Shown here one piece after another: positions 24,695-33,950 of a DNA stretch of 64,000 bases (its first letter is position 1; each line of letters opens with the position of its first letter). Source of the DNA: Streptomyces cyaneofuscatus (lineage in GTDB: Bacteria > Actinomycetota > Actinomycetes > Streptomycetales > Streptomycetaceae); contig NZ_JOEM01000010.1 in the NCBI RefSeq assembly GCF_000718135.1, forward strand, positions 124,001-188,000. The letters are read 5' to 3'. The notes under the pieces are model-generated. The model was not told the origin of the DNA, did no database searches, and saw nothing but the letters and a program-made list of their open reading frames with translations. The translations under genes were made by a program, and so were the position numbers.

Positions 24695-24718
24695 TGTCAA
24701 AAATGTACAGGACGTACA
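24695..24718 (-). promoter_or_regulatory. Putative -35 and operator dyad of the ClpP-like operon
   Basis: Perfect dyad TGTAC-AGGAC-GTACA (24704-24718) lies directly next to TTGACA read on the minus strand (24700-24695), about 70 bp before the ClpP-like start. A good -10 at 17-18 bp is not visible. The layout suggests a repressor or activator site beside the -35. Confidence 0.5.
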
Positions 24719-24772
24719 AAAGAGGGGGAGGGCTGACGCGTTCGCGAGATCCAGAAGAGGGGCGGTGGGCGC

Positions 24773-25294
24773 CTATTCGCAGCCGACTCCGTCACCGTCG
24801 CGGTCGAGGTGCCGTCCGTACCCCGGTTCGCCCGCTCTGATGGGATCGGCGCCGGCGGCCCGGACGGCGGTGCAGTTTCGGTAATACGTGGAGCCGCCGC
24901 CCGAGTCGTCGTTCTCGTCCTCGTCGTAGACCGGGTCGGGCGCCTCGGCGGCAGGCTCGGGCGGGGGAGCGGTGACGGTCACCCGTACCTTCTTGATCTT
25001 CGTCACCGTCGGCGCCGGCTCCGGACTGGCCGTCACCGTGACCTTCGCCGTCTCCGTCACGGTGACGGTCACCGTCGGCCCCGGCTCCGCCTTCACCGCC
25101 GCCGTCCGTACCGTCTCCGGCTCCTCACCGGTGGCGCCGATCCCGATGCCGAGCAGGAACAGCACGCCGGCGGCGGGAAGGATGACGCGCTTACGGGCCC
25201 AGCGCGGCCCGTTGGAAGGGTTCGGCGGCGGGACGGTGACGCCCGGCCCCCAGTCCGCTTGCCGTGACGGGTGCTGCGGGTCGTTCCAATTCAT
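24773..25294 (-). CDS. Membrane-anchored Excalibur calcium-binding domain protein
   Basis: 173 aa. Short cytoplasmic Pro-rich N-terminus, one membrane segment (VILPAAGVLFLLGIGIGA, about 37-54), then a Thr/Val-rich stalk (VTVTVTETAKVTVTASPEP ... VRVTVTAPPPEP), an acidic linker (YDEDENDDSGGG), and a C-terminal Excalibur domain (YYRNCTAVRAAGADPIRAGEPGYGRHLDRDGDGVGCE). The DRDGDGVGCE end is the EF-hand-like calcium loop with its paired Cys. Extracytoplasmic, probably wall-associated. The stalk resembles fibrous beta-rich spacers. Function of the family is unsettled. Confidence 0.88.
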   Translation of the reverse strand: MNWNDPQHPSRQADWGPGVTVPPPNPSNGPRWARKRVILPAAGVLFLLGIGIGATGEEPETVRTAAVKAEPGPTVTVTVTETAKVTVTASPEPAPTVTKIKKVRVTVTAPPPEPAAEAPDPVYDEDENDDSGGGSTYYRNCTAVRAAGADPIRAGEPGYGRHLDRDGDGVGCE

Positions 25295-25486
25295 CGTCCC
25301 CCCAAGGAAGTTCGTGGAGGAACGACGCTAGTGAGCCGAGCGCGCCCGCAGGAGGAGGATGTTCCGTTGGTGATGGAGTTGTGACCAAAGAGCGGGGGAG
25401 TGATGGTCACGGCTCGGTCCTGGAGTCGGGCGGCACGGCTGCCGCGCGGCCCCGTGGCGGTTGCGCGCGCGCCTTAAGCTGGGGCC

Positions 25487-25783
25487 ATGGCTTACGAGAT
25501 TCCGGTGACGCAAGCACGGGCGGAGCTCGCCGACCTGATCAACCGCGTCGTCTACGGCGGTGAGCGGGTCGTCGTGACGCGGCACGGCAAGCCGCTGGTC
25601 GCGCTGGTCTCCGCCGCCGACCTGGAACGGCTCGAAGGGCTCGACGGGGAGGGGACCGAGGCCGAGGAGCAGGTGATCAGCTCGGTCTCCTCGATCCGCT
25701 CCGCCGCCCCGACGGCCCCCGGCGGACGTCAGCGGTTCGGGATCGCCGCCGAGCACCGCGGTCAGGGCGACCCGGGCGCCTGA
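25487..25783 (+). CDS. Phd/YefM-family antitoxin, apparently orphan
   Basis: 98 aa. The Phd/YefM DNA-binding domain fills residues 1-~52 (MAYEIPVTQARAELADLINRVVYGGERVVVTRHGKPLVALVSAADLERLE). The C-terminal part, which would neutralise a toxin, is present but variable. No toxin ORF follows on the plus strand; the downstream gene is convergent and overlaps by 22 bp. TAAGCT (25475-25480) seven bases before the ATG could be a -10 of a leaderless promoter. An inverted repeat GTGACCA/TGGTCAC (25381-25387 and 25404-25410) lies further upstream. May act as a stand-alone regulator. Confidence 0.85.
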   Translation: MAYEIPVTQARAELADLINRVVYGGERVVVTRHGKPLVALVSAADLERLEGLDGEGTEAEEQVISSVSSIRSAAPTAPGGRQRFGIAAEHRGQGDPGA

Positions 25784-26739
25784 TCACCGGCGGGTGCGGC
25801 GGTCGTACGCCGTCGTCCCGCGACCAGCACCGCCGTCAGACCGAGCGCCGACCAGAGTGCGAGCGTGAGGACAGGGCCGCCCGCCGCGCTGCCGTCGAAG
25901 AACGCGACCGAGCGCAGCAGTGAGCCGCCCGCGCCCGGCGGCAGCCACTGCCCGAGCACGCCGACCGGTTCGGGGAGCAGCTGGGGGGCGCTGGTGACCC
26001 CGGAGAAGGAATTGCCCAGCAGGATCATCAGCAGGGCGGAGACACCGAGCCCGCGTGGGCCGAGCAGCGAGGCCAGTCCCGCCACCGCCGCGCCGATCGC
26101 CAGGACGGTCAGGGCGATCACGCCCGCCTCGGTCCACCAGTCGCCCGTGATCACGCCGAGCCAGCTGTGCGCCACGGCCACGGCGGCGAGGCCCACGAGT
26201 GCCGCCGCCCCGGTCAGTGTCAGCCCCGCCCGCGCGCCACGCAGCCCCAGTATGGTGACGGCCGCTCCGGCGCCCATCCCCGCCAGGGCCAGCGGCAGTA
26301 CGCTCGCGCCGAGTGCGCTGCCGCGCGGGTCCCCGGAGGGTGCGGCCACCACATCGGTGACCTGGACCCGGGCGCCCTCCGGTGCCGCCGCCGTCACCGC
26401 CTCACGCAGCAGTTGGGCGACCACGGGGCTCGCGGCCGTCGCGGTGAGCACGTGCGGGCCCTCGGGTCCGGCGACCACGGCTCCGTATACGACCCGGTCC
26501 TCGATCGCCTCCCGCGCCGCCGCCTCGTCGTCGAAGCGGTGCACCTCGAAAGCGCCCTCGCGCTGCTCGAACTGCCGCCCCAGCTGATCGGCTGCCGGCG
26601 CCGCACCGGCCACCCCCACCGGCAGGTCGCGCGGCGCGATCCGGGCGGCGGGCCAGGCGAAGGCCCAGAGGGCGAGCGTCACCACCAGCGGGATCAGCAG
26701 GACGACCGCCACCGCGCGGCGGTTGGGTGCAGTGGACAT
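25762..26739 (-). CDS. Membrane protein, ABC-2/YhgE-like transporter
   Basis: 325 aa. One N-terminal helix (VAVVLLIPLVVTLALWAFAWPAA), a soluble extracytoplasmic domain (about 35-150, with FEVHRFDDEAAAREAIEDRVVYGAVV), then five or six helices to the C-terminus. This layout is that of ABC-2-type/YhgE-Pip-like permeases, which export small molecules or lipids. A divergent TetR regulator is transcribed away from it and shares an operator-rich intergenic region, so induction by an exported or toxic compound is likely. No ATPase gene adjoins. Confidence 0.75.
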   Translation of the reverse strand: MSTAPNRRAVAVVLLIPLVVTLALWAFAWPAARIAPRDLPVGVAGAAPAADQLGRQFEQREGAFEVHRFDDEAAAREAIEDRVVYGAVVAGPEGPHVLTATAASPVVAQLLREAVTAAAPEGARVQVTDVVAAPSGDPRGSALGASVLPLALAGMGAGAAVTILGLRGARAGLTLTGAAALVGLAAVAVAHSWLGVITGDWWTEAGVIALTVLAIGAAVAGLASLLGPRGLGVSALLMILLGNSFSGVTSAPQLLPEPVGVLGQWLPPGAGGSLLRSVAFFDGSAAGGPVLTLALWSALGLTAVLVAGRRRTTAAPAGDQAPGSP

Positions 26740-26777
26740 GGGGAGCCTCGTTCCGGGTCACGATCAAAGAGAAGGAT

Positions 26778-26846
26778 CGTTCGTTTTACGTACCGTCCCA
26801 CTGTCGGTACGGTGAGCCCGCTTGTCAAGAATGAACGTTCGTTTTA
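26778..26846. promoter_or_regulatory. Two identical putative TetR sites
   Basis: The 11-mer CGTTCGTTTTA occurs at 26778-26788 and 26836-26846, 58 bp apart, in the 117-bp divergent region. The second sits in a partial palindrome around GAACGTTC (26833-26840). One site lies near each gene's promoter. Confidence 0.55.
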
Positions 26847-26856
26847 AGTTGAGCCC

Positions 26857-27477
26857 ATGGCTCGTGTATCCCAGGAACACCTCGACGCCCGGCGCCGTCA
26901 GATCCTCGACGGGGCGGCGCGCTGCTTCGCCCGCAACGGATTCCACGGCACGTCCATGCAGGACGTCCTCAAGGAGGTGGGCCTCTCCGCCGGCGCGGTC
27001 TACCGCTACTTCCCCGGTAAGGAGGACATCATCGCGGCCATCACCGAGGAGACCTTCGCCACCATCCGCGGCGCCTTCGAGGAGGCCAGCCGCATGTCGC
27101 CGCCGCCCACCCCCGACGTGCTGCTGAGCCGGGTGCTCGGCCGGGTGCTGGCCGGGGAGGTGCATGGGCTGGAGCGCCGGACCTTCGCCGCCCTCGCCGT
27201 ACAGCTCTGGTCCGAGACGCTGCGCGACGGGCGACTCGCCGCACAGCTGGACGAGGGTTACGCCACGATGCGCGCCGCATGGACCAGACTGGTCGAGGCC
27301 TACCGGGACGCCGGACTCCTGGGCGGCGACGTGGCGGCCGACCATGTGGCGCGGACGATGATCGCCACCGCCCAGGGCTTCATCGTGCAGGAGGCCCTCT
27401 TCGGGGACGTCACTCCCGAGGTGCTGGAGAACGGCTTGCGCGGGCTGATGTCCATGGGTCCGCAAAAGGCCAGTTAA
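26857..27477 (+). CDS. TetR-family transcriptional regulator
   Basis: 206 aa. N-terminal TetR helix-turn-helix RRRQILDGAARCFARNGFHGTSMQDVLKEVGLSAGAVYRYFPGKEDIIAAI (about 12-62); the rest is an all-helical ligand domain. Divergent from the membrane transporter gene at 26739, so the usual model is repression of that gene and of itself, relieved by a ligand. The repeated CGTTCGTTTTA boxes between them are the probable sites. It also lies 139 bp upstream of the urease genes, which have their own promoter signals. Confidence 0.92.
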   Translation: MARVSQEHLDARRRQILDGAARCFARNGFHGTSMQDVLKEVGLSAGAVYRYFPGKEDIIAAITEETFATIRGAFEEASRMSPPPTPDVLLSRVLGRVLAGEVHGLERRTFAALAVQLWSETLRDGRLAAQLDEGYATMRAAWTRLVEAYRDAGLLGGDVAADHVARTMIATAQGFIVQEALFGDVTPEVLENGLRGLMSMGPQKAS

Positions 27478-27536
27478 CGCAACGGAAAAACTTCCGCCCT
27501 AACGTGCAATACCTGGTCGCGAGAGCCGGGTTCGTC

Positions 27537-27566
27537 GTTCAACGAAATGTTGAACGGGGATAGGGT
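27537..27566 (+). promoter_or_regulatory. Putative urease promoter with operator dyad
   Basis: GTTCAAC-GAAAT-GTTGAAC (27537-27555) is a perfect 7-bp inverted repeat. Its left arm contains TTCAAC (27538-27543), which stands 17 bp before TAGGGT (27561-27566): a plausible -35/-10 pair. A protein on the dyad would cover the -35. The ureA start is at 27617. Confidence 0.55.
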
Positions 27567-27616
27567 CCCGCTGCGCCCGGAGGCCGGTACCGGGCGGTAG
27601 ACGATGAGGTGGAAGC

Positions 27617-27919
<303 letters not shown>

Positions 27920-27932
27920 CGGGGCCGCGCCG

Positions 27933-28244
27933 ATGATTCCCGGAGAGATCCTGTACGGGGACGGGGGCATCGCCCTCAACGAGGGGCGTCCCGTCACCCG
28001 CCTCACCGTCCTCAACGCCGCCGACCGCCCCGTCCAGGTCGGCTCCCACTACCACTTCGCCGAGGCCAACCCCGGGCTGCGCTTCGACCGCCAGGCCGCC
28101 CACGGGCTCCGGCTGCACATCGCGGCAGGGACGGCGGTCCGCTTCGAACCCGGCATCCCCGTCGACGTCGAGCTCGTCCCCCTCGCCGGCCGCCGCATCG
28201 TCCCCGGCCTGCGCGGCGAGAGTGGAGGTGCCCTCGATGCCTGA
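27933..28244 (+). CDS. ureB: Urease beta subunit
   Basis: 103 aa. [61 protein letters not shown] is the canonical beta-subunit opening; the protein ends after RRIVPGLRG with a short tail. Forms the (alpha-beta-gamma)3 holoenzyme with UreA and UreC in the cytosol. Its last codons overlap the ureC ATG by 8 bp, so translation is coupled. Confidence 0.96.
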   Translation: MIPGEILYGDGGIALNEGRPVTRLTVLNAADRPVQVGSHYHFAEANPGLRFDRQAAHGLRLHIAAGTAVRFEPGIPVDVELVPLAGRRIVPGLRGESGGALDA

Positions 28245-29958
28245 CCTCAACAGGGCCGTGTACGCGGACCTCTTCGGACCCACCGCCGGCGACCGCATCC
28301 GCCTCGCCGACACCGACCTCTTCGTCGAGATCGAGGAGGACCGCTCGGCCGGCCCCGGACACGCGGGCGACGAGGCGGTCTTCGGCGGCGGCAAGGTGAT
28401 CCGCGAGTCCATGGGCCAGGCCCGCACCACCCGGGCCGAGGGCGCACCCGACACCGTCATCACCGGGGCGGTCGTGATCGACCACTGGGGCATCGTCAAG
28501 GCCGACATCGGCATCCGCGACGGCCGGATCACCGGCATCGGCAAGGCCGGGAACCCGGACACCATGGACGGGGTCCACCCCGACCTGGTGATCGGCCCGG
28601 AGACCGAGATCATCGCGGGCAACGGCAAGTTCGTCACGGCCGGAGCGGTCGACGCGCACGTCCACTTCATCTCACCGACCCTGGTCGACCAGGCGCTCTC
28701 CAGCGGCATCACCACCCTCGTCGGCGGCGGCACCGGACCCGCCGAGGGCACCAAGGCCACCACCATCACCCCCGGCCCCTGGCATCTGGCCCGGATGTTC
28801 GAGGCGCTGGAGACCTTCCCGGTCAACATCGGGCTGCTCGGCAAGGGCAACACGACCTCCCGCAACGCCATGTACTCCCAACTGCGCGGTGGTGCGCTGG
28901 GATTCAAGATCCATGAGGACTGGGGCGCCACCCCGGCCGCGATCGACGCCTGCCTCACCGTCTGCGAGGAGACCGGCGCCCAGCTCGCCATCCACACCGA
29001 CACCCTCAACGAGGCCGGGTTCGTCGCGGACACCCTCGCCGCCATCGCCGGGCGCTCCATCCACGCGTACCACACCGAGGGCGCGGGCGGCGGGCACGCG
29101 CCCGACATCATCACCGTGGTCTCCGAGCCGTACGTCCTGCCGAGCTCGACCAACCCGACCCGGCCGCACACCGTCAACACCATCGAGGAACACCTCGACA
29201 TGCTGATGGTCTGCCACCACCTCAACCCGGCCGTCCCCGAGGACCTTGCCTTCGCGGAGTCCCGGATCCGGCCCTCCACCATCGCGGCCGAGGACATCCT
29301 GCACGACCTCGGCGCCATCTCGATCATCTCCTCGGACTCGCAGGCGATGGGCCGCATCGGTGAGGTGATCCTGCGGACCTGGCAGACCGCCCACGTCATG
29401 AAGGTGCGGCGCGGCGCGCTCCCCGGGGACGGGGCCGCCGACAACCACCGGGTCCGTCGCTATGTCGCCAAATACACCATCAACCCGGCCGTCGCCCAGG
29501 GCCTCGACCGGGAGATCGGCTCGGTGGAGAGCGGCAAGCTCGCCGACCTCGTGCTCTGGGACCCGGCGTTCTTCGGCGTGAAGCCGCAGATCGTCATCAA
29601 GGGCGGCCAGATCGCGTACGCGCAGATGGGCGACGCCAACGCCTCCATCCCGACGCCCCAACCGGTCCTGCCCCGGCCGATGTTCGGCGCACTGGGCCGG
29701 GCCGCCGCACGCGGTTCCTTCAACTTCGTCACCGAAACGGCGATCGAGGACGGACTGCCCGAACGGCGCGGCCTCGACAAGGAGTTCAGGGCCATCACCA
29801 GCACCCGAGGGGTCACCAAGGCGGACATGCGGGAGAACGACGCCATGCCGCACGTCCACGTCGACCCCGACAGCTTCGCCGTCACCATCGACGGCGAACC
29901 GGTCGAACCCGCCCCGGCGGCGGAACTGCCCATGGCCCAGCGCTACTTCCTCTTCTGA
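28237..29958 (+). CDS. ureC: Urease alpha (catalytic) subunit
   Basis: 573 aa from ATG 28237, with GGAGG at 28224-28228; an upstream in-frame start is less well placed. All nickel-site residues are visible: H141 and H143 (DAHVHF), carbamylated lysine K224 ([10 protein letters not shown]), H253 (AIHTD), H279 ([11 protein letters not shown]), D367 (SSDSQAMGR). The flap histidine lies in MVCHHLNP (327/328). This is a complete, active-looking enzyme. In Streptomyces urease frees nitrogen from urea; a GlnR site upstream was looked for but not recognised. Confidence 0.97.
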   Translation: MPDLNRAVYADLFGPTAGDRIRLADTDLFVEIEEDRSAGPGHAGDEAVFGGGKVIRESMGQARTTRAEGAPDTVITGAVVIDHWGIVKADIGIRDGRITGIGKAGNPDTMDGVHPDLVIGPETEIIAGNGKFVTAGAVDAHVHFISPTLVDQALSSGITTLVGGGTGPAEGTKATTITPGPWHLARMFEALETFPVNIGLLGKGNTTSRNAMYSQLRGGALGFKIHEDWGATPAAIDACLTVCEETGAQLAIHTDTLNEAGFVADTLAAIAGRSIHAYHTEGAGGGHAPDIITVVSEPYVLPSSTNPTRPHTVNTIEEHLDMLMVCHHLNPAVPEDLAFAESRIRPSTIAAEDILHDLGAISIISSDSQAMGRIGEVILRTWQTAHVMKVRRGALPGDGAADNHRVRRYVAKYTINPAVAQGLDREIGSVESGKLADLVLWDPAFFGVKPQIVIKGGQIAYAQMGDANASIPTPQPVLPRPMFGALGRAAARGSFNFVTETAIEDGLPERRGLDKEFRAITSTRGVTKADMRENDAMPHVHVDPDSFAVTIDGEPVEPAPAAELPMAQRYFLF

Positions 29959-29977
29959 GCCGGGCGGACCACCAGCC

Positions 29978-30640
29978 ATGTCACGCGCAGCCCTGCTCGT
30001 CCTCGCCGACGGCCGGTTCCCCGCCGGCGGCCACGCCCACTCCGGCGGGGCCGAACCGGCCGTCACCCAGGGGCGCATCCGCGACGCCGACGACCTCGCC
30101 GCCTTCTGCCGGGGCCGCCTGCACACCGCCGGGCTTACGGCCGCAGCCCTCGCGGCGGCCGCCGCCCACGGCCTCGACCCGCTCGCCCTGGACGAGGCCG
30201 CCGACGCCCGTACGCCCTCACCCGCCCTGCGGGCCACGGCCCGCAAGCTGGGGAGGCAGATGATGCGGGCCGCCCGCGCCACCTGGCCGAGCCCCGAACT
30301 CGACGCGCTCGCCACCGCCCGGCCACGCGGCGCCCACCAGCCCGTCGTCCTCGGCCTCACCGCCAGGACGGCGGGGCTCGGGCCCGAGGACGCCGCGCAC
30401 TGTGTGGCGTACGAGACGGTCAGCGGACCGGCCACCGCCGTGGTGCGGCTGCTCTCCCTCGACCCCTTCCACGCCACCGCCGTACTCGCCCGCCTCGCCC
30501 CCGAGCTGGACGAGGTGGCCGCCCAGGCTGCCGAGGCCGCCCGGCACGGCATCGACGCCCTGCCCGCCGCCTCCGCCCCGCTCCTCGACATCACCGCCGA
30601 GGCGCACGCCGCCTGGCCGGTCCGCCTCTTCGCCTCGTAA
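29978..30640 (+). CDS. ureF: Urease accessory protein UreF
   Basis: 220 aa. Begins [34 protein letters not shown], the UreF hallmark, followed by an all-helical domain ([49 protein letters not shown]). It bridges UreD and the GTPase UreG in the nickel-insertion complex. Comes 19 bp after ureC. No ureE gene is present in the cluster; UreG's histidines may cover nickel delivery. Confidence 0.94.
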   Translation: MSRAALLVLADGRFPAGGHAHSGGAEPAVTQGRIRDADDLAAFCRGRLHTAGLTAAALAAAAAHGLDPLALDEAADARTPSPALRATARKLGRQMMRAARATWPSPELDALATARPRGAHQPVVLGLTARTAGLGPEDAAHCVAYETVSGPATAVVRLLSLDPFHATAVLARLAPELDEVAAQAAEAARHGIDALPAASAPLLDITAEAHAAWPVRLFAS

Positions 30641-30663
30641 TCCCGACCACCACCGGAGTCCCC

Positions 30664-31341
30664 ATGCACCTCGGCCACACCCACGACGGCCCCGCCGCCG
30701 TCAGCGCCGACGCCACCCGCCCCGACGGCACCCGGCGCGCCCTGCGCATCGGCCTCGGCGGCCCCGTCGGCTCCGGCAAGACGGCCACCGTCGCCGCCCT
30801 CTGCCGCGAGCTGCGCGACCGGCTCTCCATCGCCGTCGTCACCAACGACATCTACACGCGGGAGGACGCCGAGTTCCTCCTCCGCAACGCCGTCCTGCCG
30901 CCCGAGCGGATCCAGGGCGTGGAGACCGGCGCCTGCCCGCACACCGCGATCCGCGACGACATCTCCGCCAATCTCGAAGCCGTCGAGGACCTGGAGGAGG
31001 CGGTGGGACCACTCGATCTGATCCTGGTGGAGTCCGGCGGCGACAACCTCACCGCCACCTTCTCCAAGGGGCTCGTCGACGCCCAGGTCTTCGTCATCGA
31101 CGTGGCGGGCGGCGACGACATCCCGCGCAAGGGCGGCCCCGGCGTCACCACCGCCGACCTCCTCGTCATCAACAAGACCGACCTCGCCCCCCACGTCGGC
31201 TCCGACCTCCAGCGGATGGCCCGGGACGCCAAGGAGCAGCGCGGCGAACTCCCCGTCCTCTTCACCTCGTTGACCTCCGCCGAGGGGGTCGGGCCGGTCG
31301 CCGACTGGGTGCGGGTGCAGCTCGCCGCCTGGACCGCATGA
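30664..31341 (+). CDS. ureG: Urease accessory GTPase UreG
   Basis: 225 aa. P-loop [12 protein letters not shown], then [29 protein letters not shown] with the Cys-Pro-His nickel-binding motif, [16 protein letters not shown], and [10 protein letters not shown] as the guanine-specificity loop. The N-terminus carries a short His-containing leader (MHLGHTHDG). It powers GTP-dependent nickel insertion into UreC. The stop overlaps the ureD start in ATGA. Confidence 0.96.
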   Translation: MHLGHTHDGPAAVSADATRPDGTRRALRIGLGGPVGSGKTATVAALCRELRDRLSIAVVTNDIYTREDAEFLLRNAVLPPERIQGVETGACPHTAIRDDISANLEAVEDLEEAVGPLDLILVESGGDNLTATFSKGLVDAQVFVIDVAGGDDIPRKGGPGVTTADLLVINKTDLAPHVGSDLQRMARDAKEQRGELPVLFTSLTSAEGVGPVADWVRVQLAAWTA

Positions 31342-32126
31342 GCGTCCGCGCCACCGCCCGCCTCCGCGCCGAACCCGACGGCAGGGGCTCCACCGCCCTG
31401 CCGCTCCTGGAATCCGCCGGCCCGCTGGCCCTCCGCCGCACCCGCTCACCGCTCCCGGAACACGCCCGGGTCACCGTCGTCGGCGCCATGAGCGCCCCGC
31501 TCAACGGCGACCGTCTCGCCATCGAGGCCGAGGCCGCCGACGGCGCCCGCCTCACCGTCGACGCGGCGGCGGCCACGGTCGCGCTCCCGGGCCCTTCGAC
31601 GGACACCGGCTCCTCCACGTACGCCATCCACGTGAACGTGGGGGAGGGGGCCACCCTGTACTGGCTCCCCGAACAGCTCGTCTCCTCCCACGGCAGCGAC
31701 CTGCACCAGACCACCCGGATCGAACTCGCGCCCACCGCACGGCTGTTGCTGCGCGAGGAACAGATCCTCGGCCGCCACGGCGAACCCACCGGCGCCCTCA
31801 CCACCCGCCTCACCGTCCACCGCGCGGGCCGCCCGCTCCTGGACCAGCAACTCGCCTACGGACCAGGCGCCCCCGGCGGCTGGGACGGCCCCGCCGTCCT
31901 CGGCGGCCACCGCGCGGTCGGCCAACTTTTCCTGGCCGACCCGTCCTTCGAGGACGCCCCGCTCCCCGCCCGCCTCCTCGGCCCCACCGCCGCGCTCACC
32001 CCGCTCGCCGGTCCCGCCGTCCTGGTCACAGCGGTGGCCGCCGACGCCCGCCTGCTGCGCGAGATCCTGGACGGGGCGCTGCACGAGCTGCTCGACGGCC
32101 TCAAAGCGGACACCGGCAACAGCTGA
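31338..32126 (+). CDS. ureD: Urease accessory protein UreD (UreH)
   Basis: 262 aa from ATG 31338, whose overlap with the ureG stop fixes the start; the open frame upstream belongs to a shadow. Beta-rich scaffold that carries nickel from UreG/UreF to apo-urease. Visible family features: [46 protein letters not shown], and the C-terminal [16 protein letters not shown]. Last gene of the urease cluster; a short hairpin follows its stop. Confidence 0.92.
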   Translation: MSVRATARLRAEPDGRGSTALPLLESAGPLALRRTRSPLPEHARVTVVGAMSAPLNGDRLAIEAEAADGARLTVDAAAATVALPGPSTDTGSSTYAIHVNVGEGATLYWLPEQLVSSHGSDLHQTTRIELAPTARLLLREEQILGRHGEPTGALTTRLTVHRAGRPLLDQQLAYGPGAPGGWDGPAVLGGHRAVGQLFLADPSFEDAPLPARLLGPTAALTPLAGPAVLVTAVAADARLLREILDGALHELLDGLKADTGNS

Positions 32127-32141
32127 GTCCGCTCAGCGGAC
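32127..32141 (+). terminator. Short hairpin after ureD
   Basis: GTCCGC-TCA-GCGGAC directly after the ureD stop codon. Only a six-base-pair stem, so termination may be partial. Confidence 0.35.
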
Positions 32142-32227
32142 TTCCTTCACCGGTTATGGGTTCGGTAAAGAAACAGGTGTACGCCCTGGCCCCAGGAACC
32201 CCACAGACGAAAGGATCCCCGGAACGC

Positions 32228-32265
32228 TCCGATGGAGACCACGCCGCCACCGGCGGCGCATCGGA
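32228..32265 (+). promoter_or_regulatory. Hairpin in the tap leader
   Basis: Inner stem CGCCGCC-ACC-GGCGGCG (32242-32258) inside outer arms TCCGATG/CATCGGA, with a left-side bulge. It ends 21 nt before the GTG start of tap, close to the ribosome-binding region GGGGGAGG. Confidence 0.45.
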
Positions 32266-32286
32266 CGACGATGGGGGAGGTTCCAC

Positions 32287-33885
32287 GTGGGACGTACAGC
32301 AGTGCTCGGCGCGGCCGGCGCGCTGATGGCGGGCGCGCTCGTCGCGGGAGCGATCACCGCGCCCGCCGCGGAAGCGATACCGGTATCCGCCGACAGCCAC
32401 CACCACGACCGGGCGGGCTCCGAGGCGCTCGGCGTCCAGATCGCCGCCGAGCGGGCGGCGCAGGCCGGGATCGACTGGAAGGGCTGTCCGGAGGACTGGG
32501 GCCTGGCCGCCCCCATCCAGTGCGGCTGGGTGAGCGTACCGCTCGACTACGCGAAGCCGAACGGCAAGAAGATCAAGCTCGCCGTCGACCGGCACGTCAG
32601 CACCGGCACCCAGGGCGAGCGCCAGGGCGCCCTCATCTACAACCCGGGCGGGCCCGGCGGTTCGGGGATGCGCTTCCCCACCCGCGTCACCTCCAAGAAC
32701 CCGCTCTGGACGAAGACCGCGAAGGCGTACGACTTCGTCGGCTTCGACCCGCGCGGGGTGGGCCGCTCGGCGCCCATCTCCTGTGTCGACCCGCAGGAGT
32801 TCGTCAAGGCGCCCAAGGCGGACCCGGTCCCCGACAGCGAGGCCGACAAGCGCGCGCAGCGCAAGCTCGCCCGCGAGTACGCCGAGGGGTGCGGCGAGCG
32901 CAGCGGCTGGATGCTGCCGCACATGACCACCCCCAACACCGCCCGTGACCTCGATGTCATCCGGGCCGCGCTGGGGGAGAAGAAGCTCAACTTCCTCGGC
33001 GTCTCCTACGGCACCTACCTGGGCGCCGTCTACGGCACGCTCTTCCCCACCCACGTACGGCGCATGGTCGTCGACAGCGTGGTCAACCCCTCGCGGGAGA
33101 GCATCTGGTACCGGGCGAACCTGAACCAGGACATCGCCTTCCAGATGCGCTGGGACGACTGGAAGGCGTGGGTCGCCCAGCACGACTCCGTCTACGGCAT
33201 CGGCGACACCCCGGAGGAGGTCGAGCAGGAGTGGCTGAAGCTCCGCGCCGCCGCCAAGAAGAAGCCCATCGGCGGTGTCGTCGGACCCGCCGAGCTCATC
33301 GGCTTCTTCCAGAGCGCCCCGTACTACGACTCCGCCTGGGCGCCCACCGCCAAGACCTGGAGCGCCTACCGGGCCGGTGACACCCAGGCGCTGATCGACG
33401 CCGCCGCCCCCGACATGGACGACCTCAAGGGCAACGCGGCGGCCGAGAACGGCAACGCCGTCTACAGCGCCGTCGAGTGCGCGGACGCCAAGTGGCCCAC
33501 CAGCTGGCGCACCTGGGACCGGGACAACACCCGGCTGCACAAGAAGTACCCGTTCATGACGTGGGCCAACGCCTGGATGAACCTGCCCTGCGCCACCTGG
33601 CCGGTCAAGCAGCAGACCCCGCTGAACGTGAAGACCGGCAAGGGCCTGCCGCCGGTCCTCATCGTGCAGGCCACGCGGGACGCCGCCACCCCGTACGAGG
33701 GCGCCGTCGAGCTGCACCAGCGGTTCAAGGGCTCGCGGCTCATCACCGAGAAGGACGCCGGGTCCCACGGCGTCACCGGGCTGGTCAACCCCTGCGTCAA
33801 CGAGCGGGTGGACACCTACCTGCTCACCGGAAAGACCGACCGGCGCGATGTGACGTGCACGCCGCACGCCACGCCGAAGCCGTAG
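32287..33885 (+). CDS. tap: Secreted tripeptidyl aminopeptidase (alpha/beta hydrolase)
   Basis: 532 aa from GTG 32287, preceded by GGGGGAGG. Signal peptide (AVLGAAGALMAGALVAGAITAPAAEA, cut near residue 30). Peptidase S33 fold: oxyanion region YNPGGPGGSG, nucleophile S240 in GVSYGTYLG, Asp in QATRDAATP, His in GSHGVTG, and a TAP-like C-terminal domain with paired Cys. It closely fits the Streptomyces lividans/coelicolor Tap protein, which removes N-terminal tripeptides and can degrade secreted proteins. Sits just downstream of urease, as I recall for S. coelicolor; together they would release nitrogen from peptides and urea. Confidence 0.9.
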   Translation: MGRTAVLGAAGALMAGALVAGAITAPAAEAIPVSADSHHHDRAGSEALGVQIAAERAAQAGIDWKGCPEDWGLAAPIQCGWVSVPLDYAKPNGKKIKLAVDRHVSTGTQGERQGALIYNPGGPGGSGMRFPTRVTSKNPLWTKTAKAYDFVGFDPRGVGRSAPISCVDPQEFVKAPKADPVPDSEADKRAQRKLAREYAEGCGERSGWMLPHMTTPNTARDLDVIRAALGEKKLNFLGVSYGTYLGAVYGTLFPTHVRRMVVDSVVNPSRESIWYRANLNQDIAFQMRWDDWKAWVAQHDSVYGIGDTPEEVEQEWLKLRAAAKKKPIGGVVGPAELIGFFQSAPYYDSAWAPTAKTWSAYRAGDTQALIDAAAPDMDDLKGNAAAENGNAVYSAVECADAKWPTSWRTWDRDNTRLHKKYPFMTWANAWMNLPCATWPVKQQTPLNVKTGKGLPPVLIVQATRDAATPYEGAVELHQRFKGSRLITEKDAGSHGVTGLVNPCVNERVDTYLLTGKTDRRDVTCTPHATPKP

Positions 33886-33895
33886 GGCACGTGTG

Positions 33896-33950
33896 AGGCG
33901 TACGACCGGGGCCCCGCCGCATCCTCAGCGGCGGCCCCGGTCGTACGCCT
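33896..33950. terminator. Strong bidirectional terminator overlapping a coding end
   Basis: Perfect 18-bp arms AGGCGTACGACCGGGGCC (33896-33913) and its complement at 33933-33950, plus an inner GCCGC/GCGGC stem. It lies between convergent tap and the epimerase-like gene; the right arm is also the last codons of the latter (ending AYDRGRR). Confidence 0.8.

Noticed and set aside
27478..27616. A GlnR-type box upstream of urease
   Set aside because: No GTnAC-n6-GaAAC pattern was found by eye; the only dyad is GTTCAAC/GTTGAAC.
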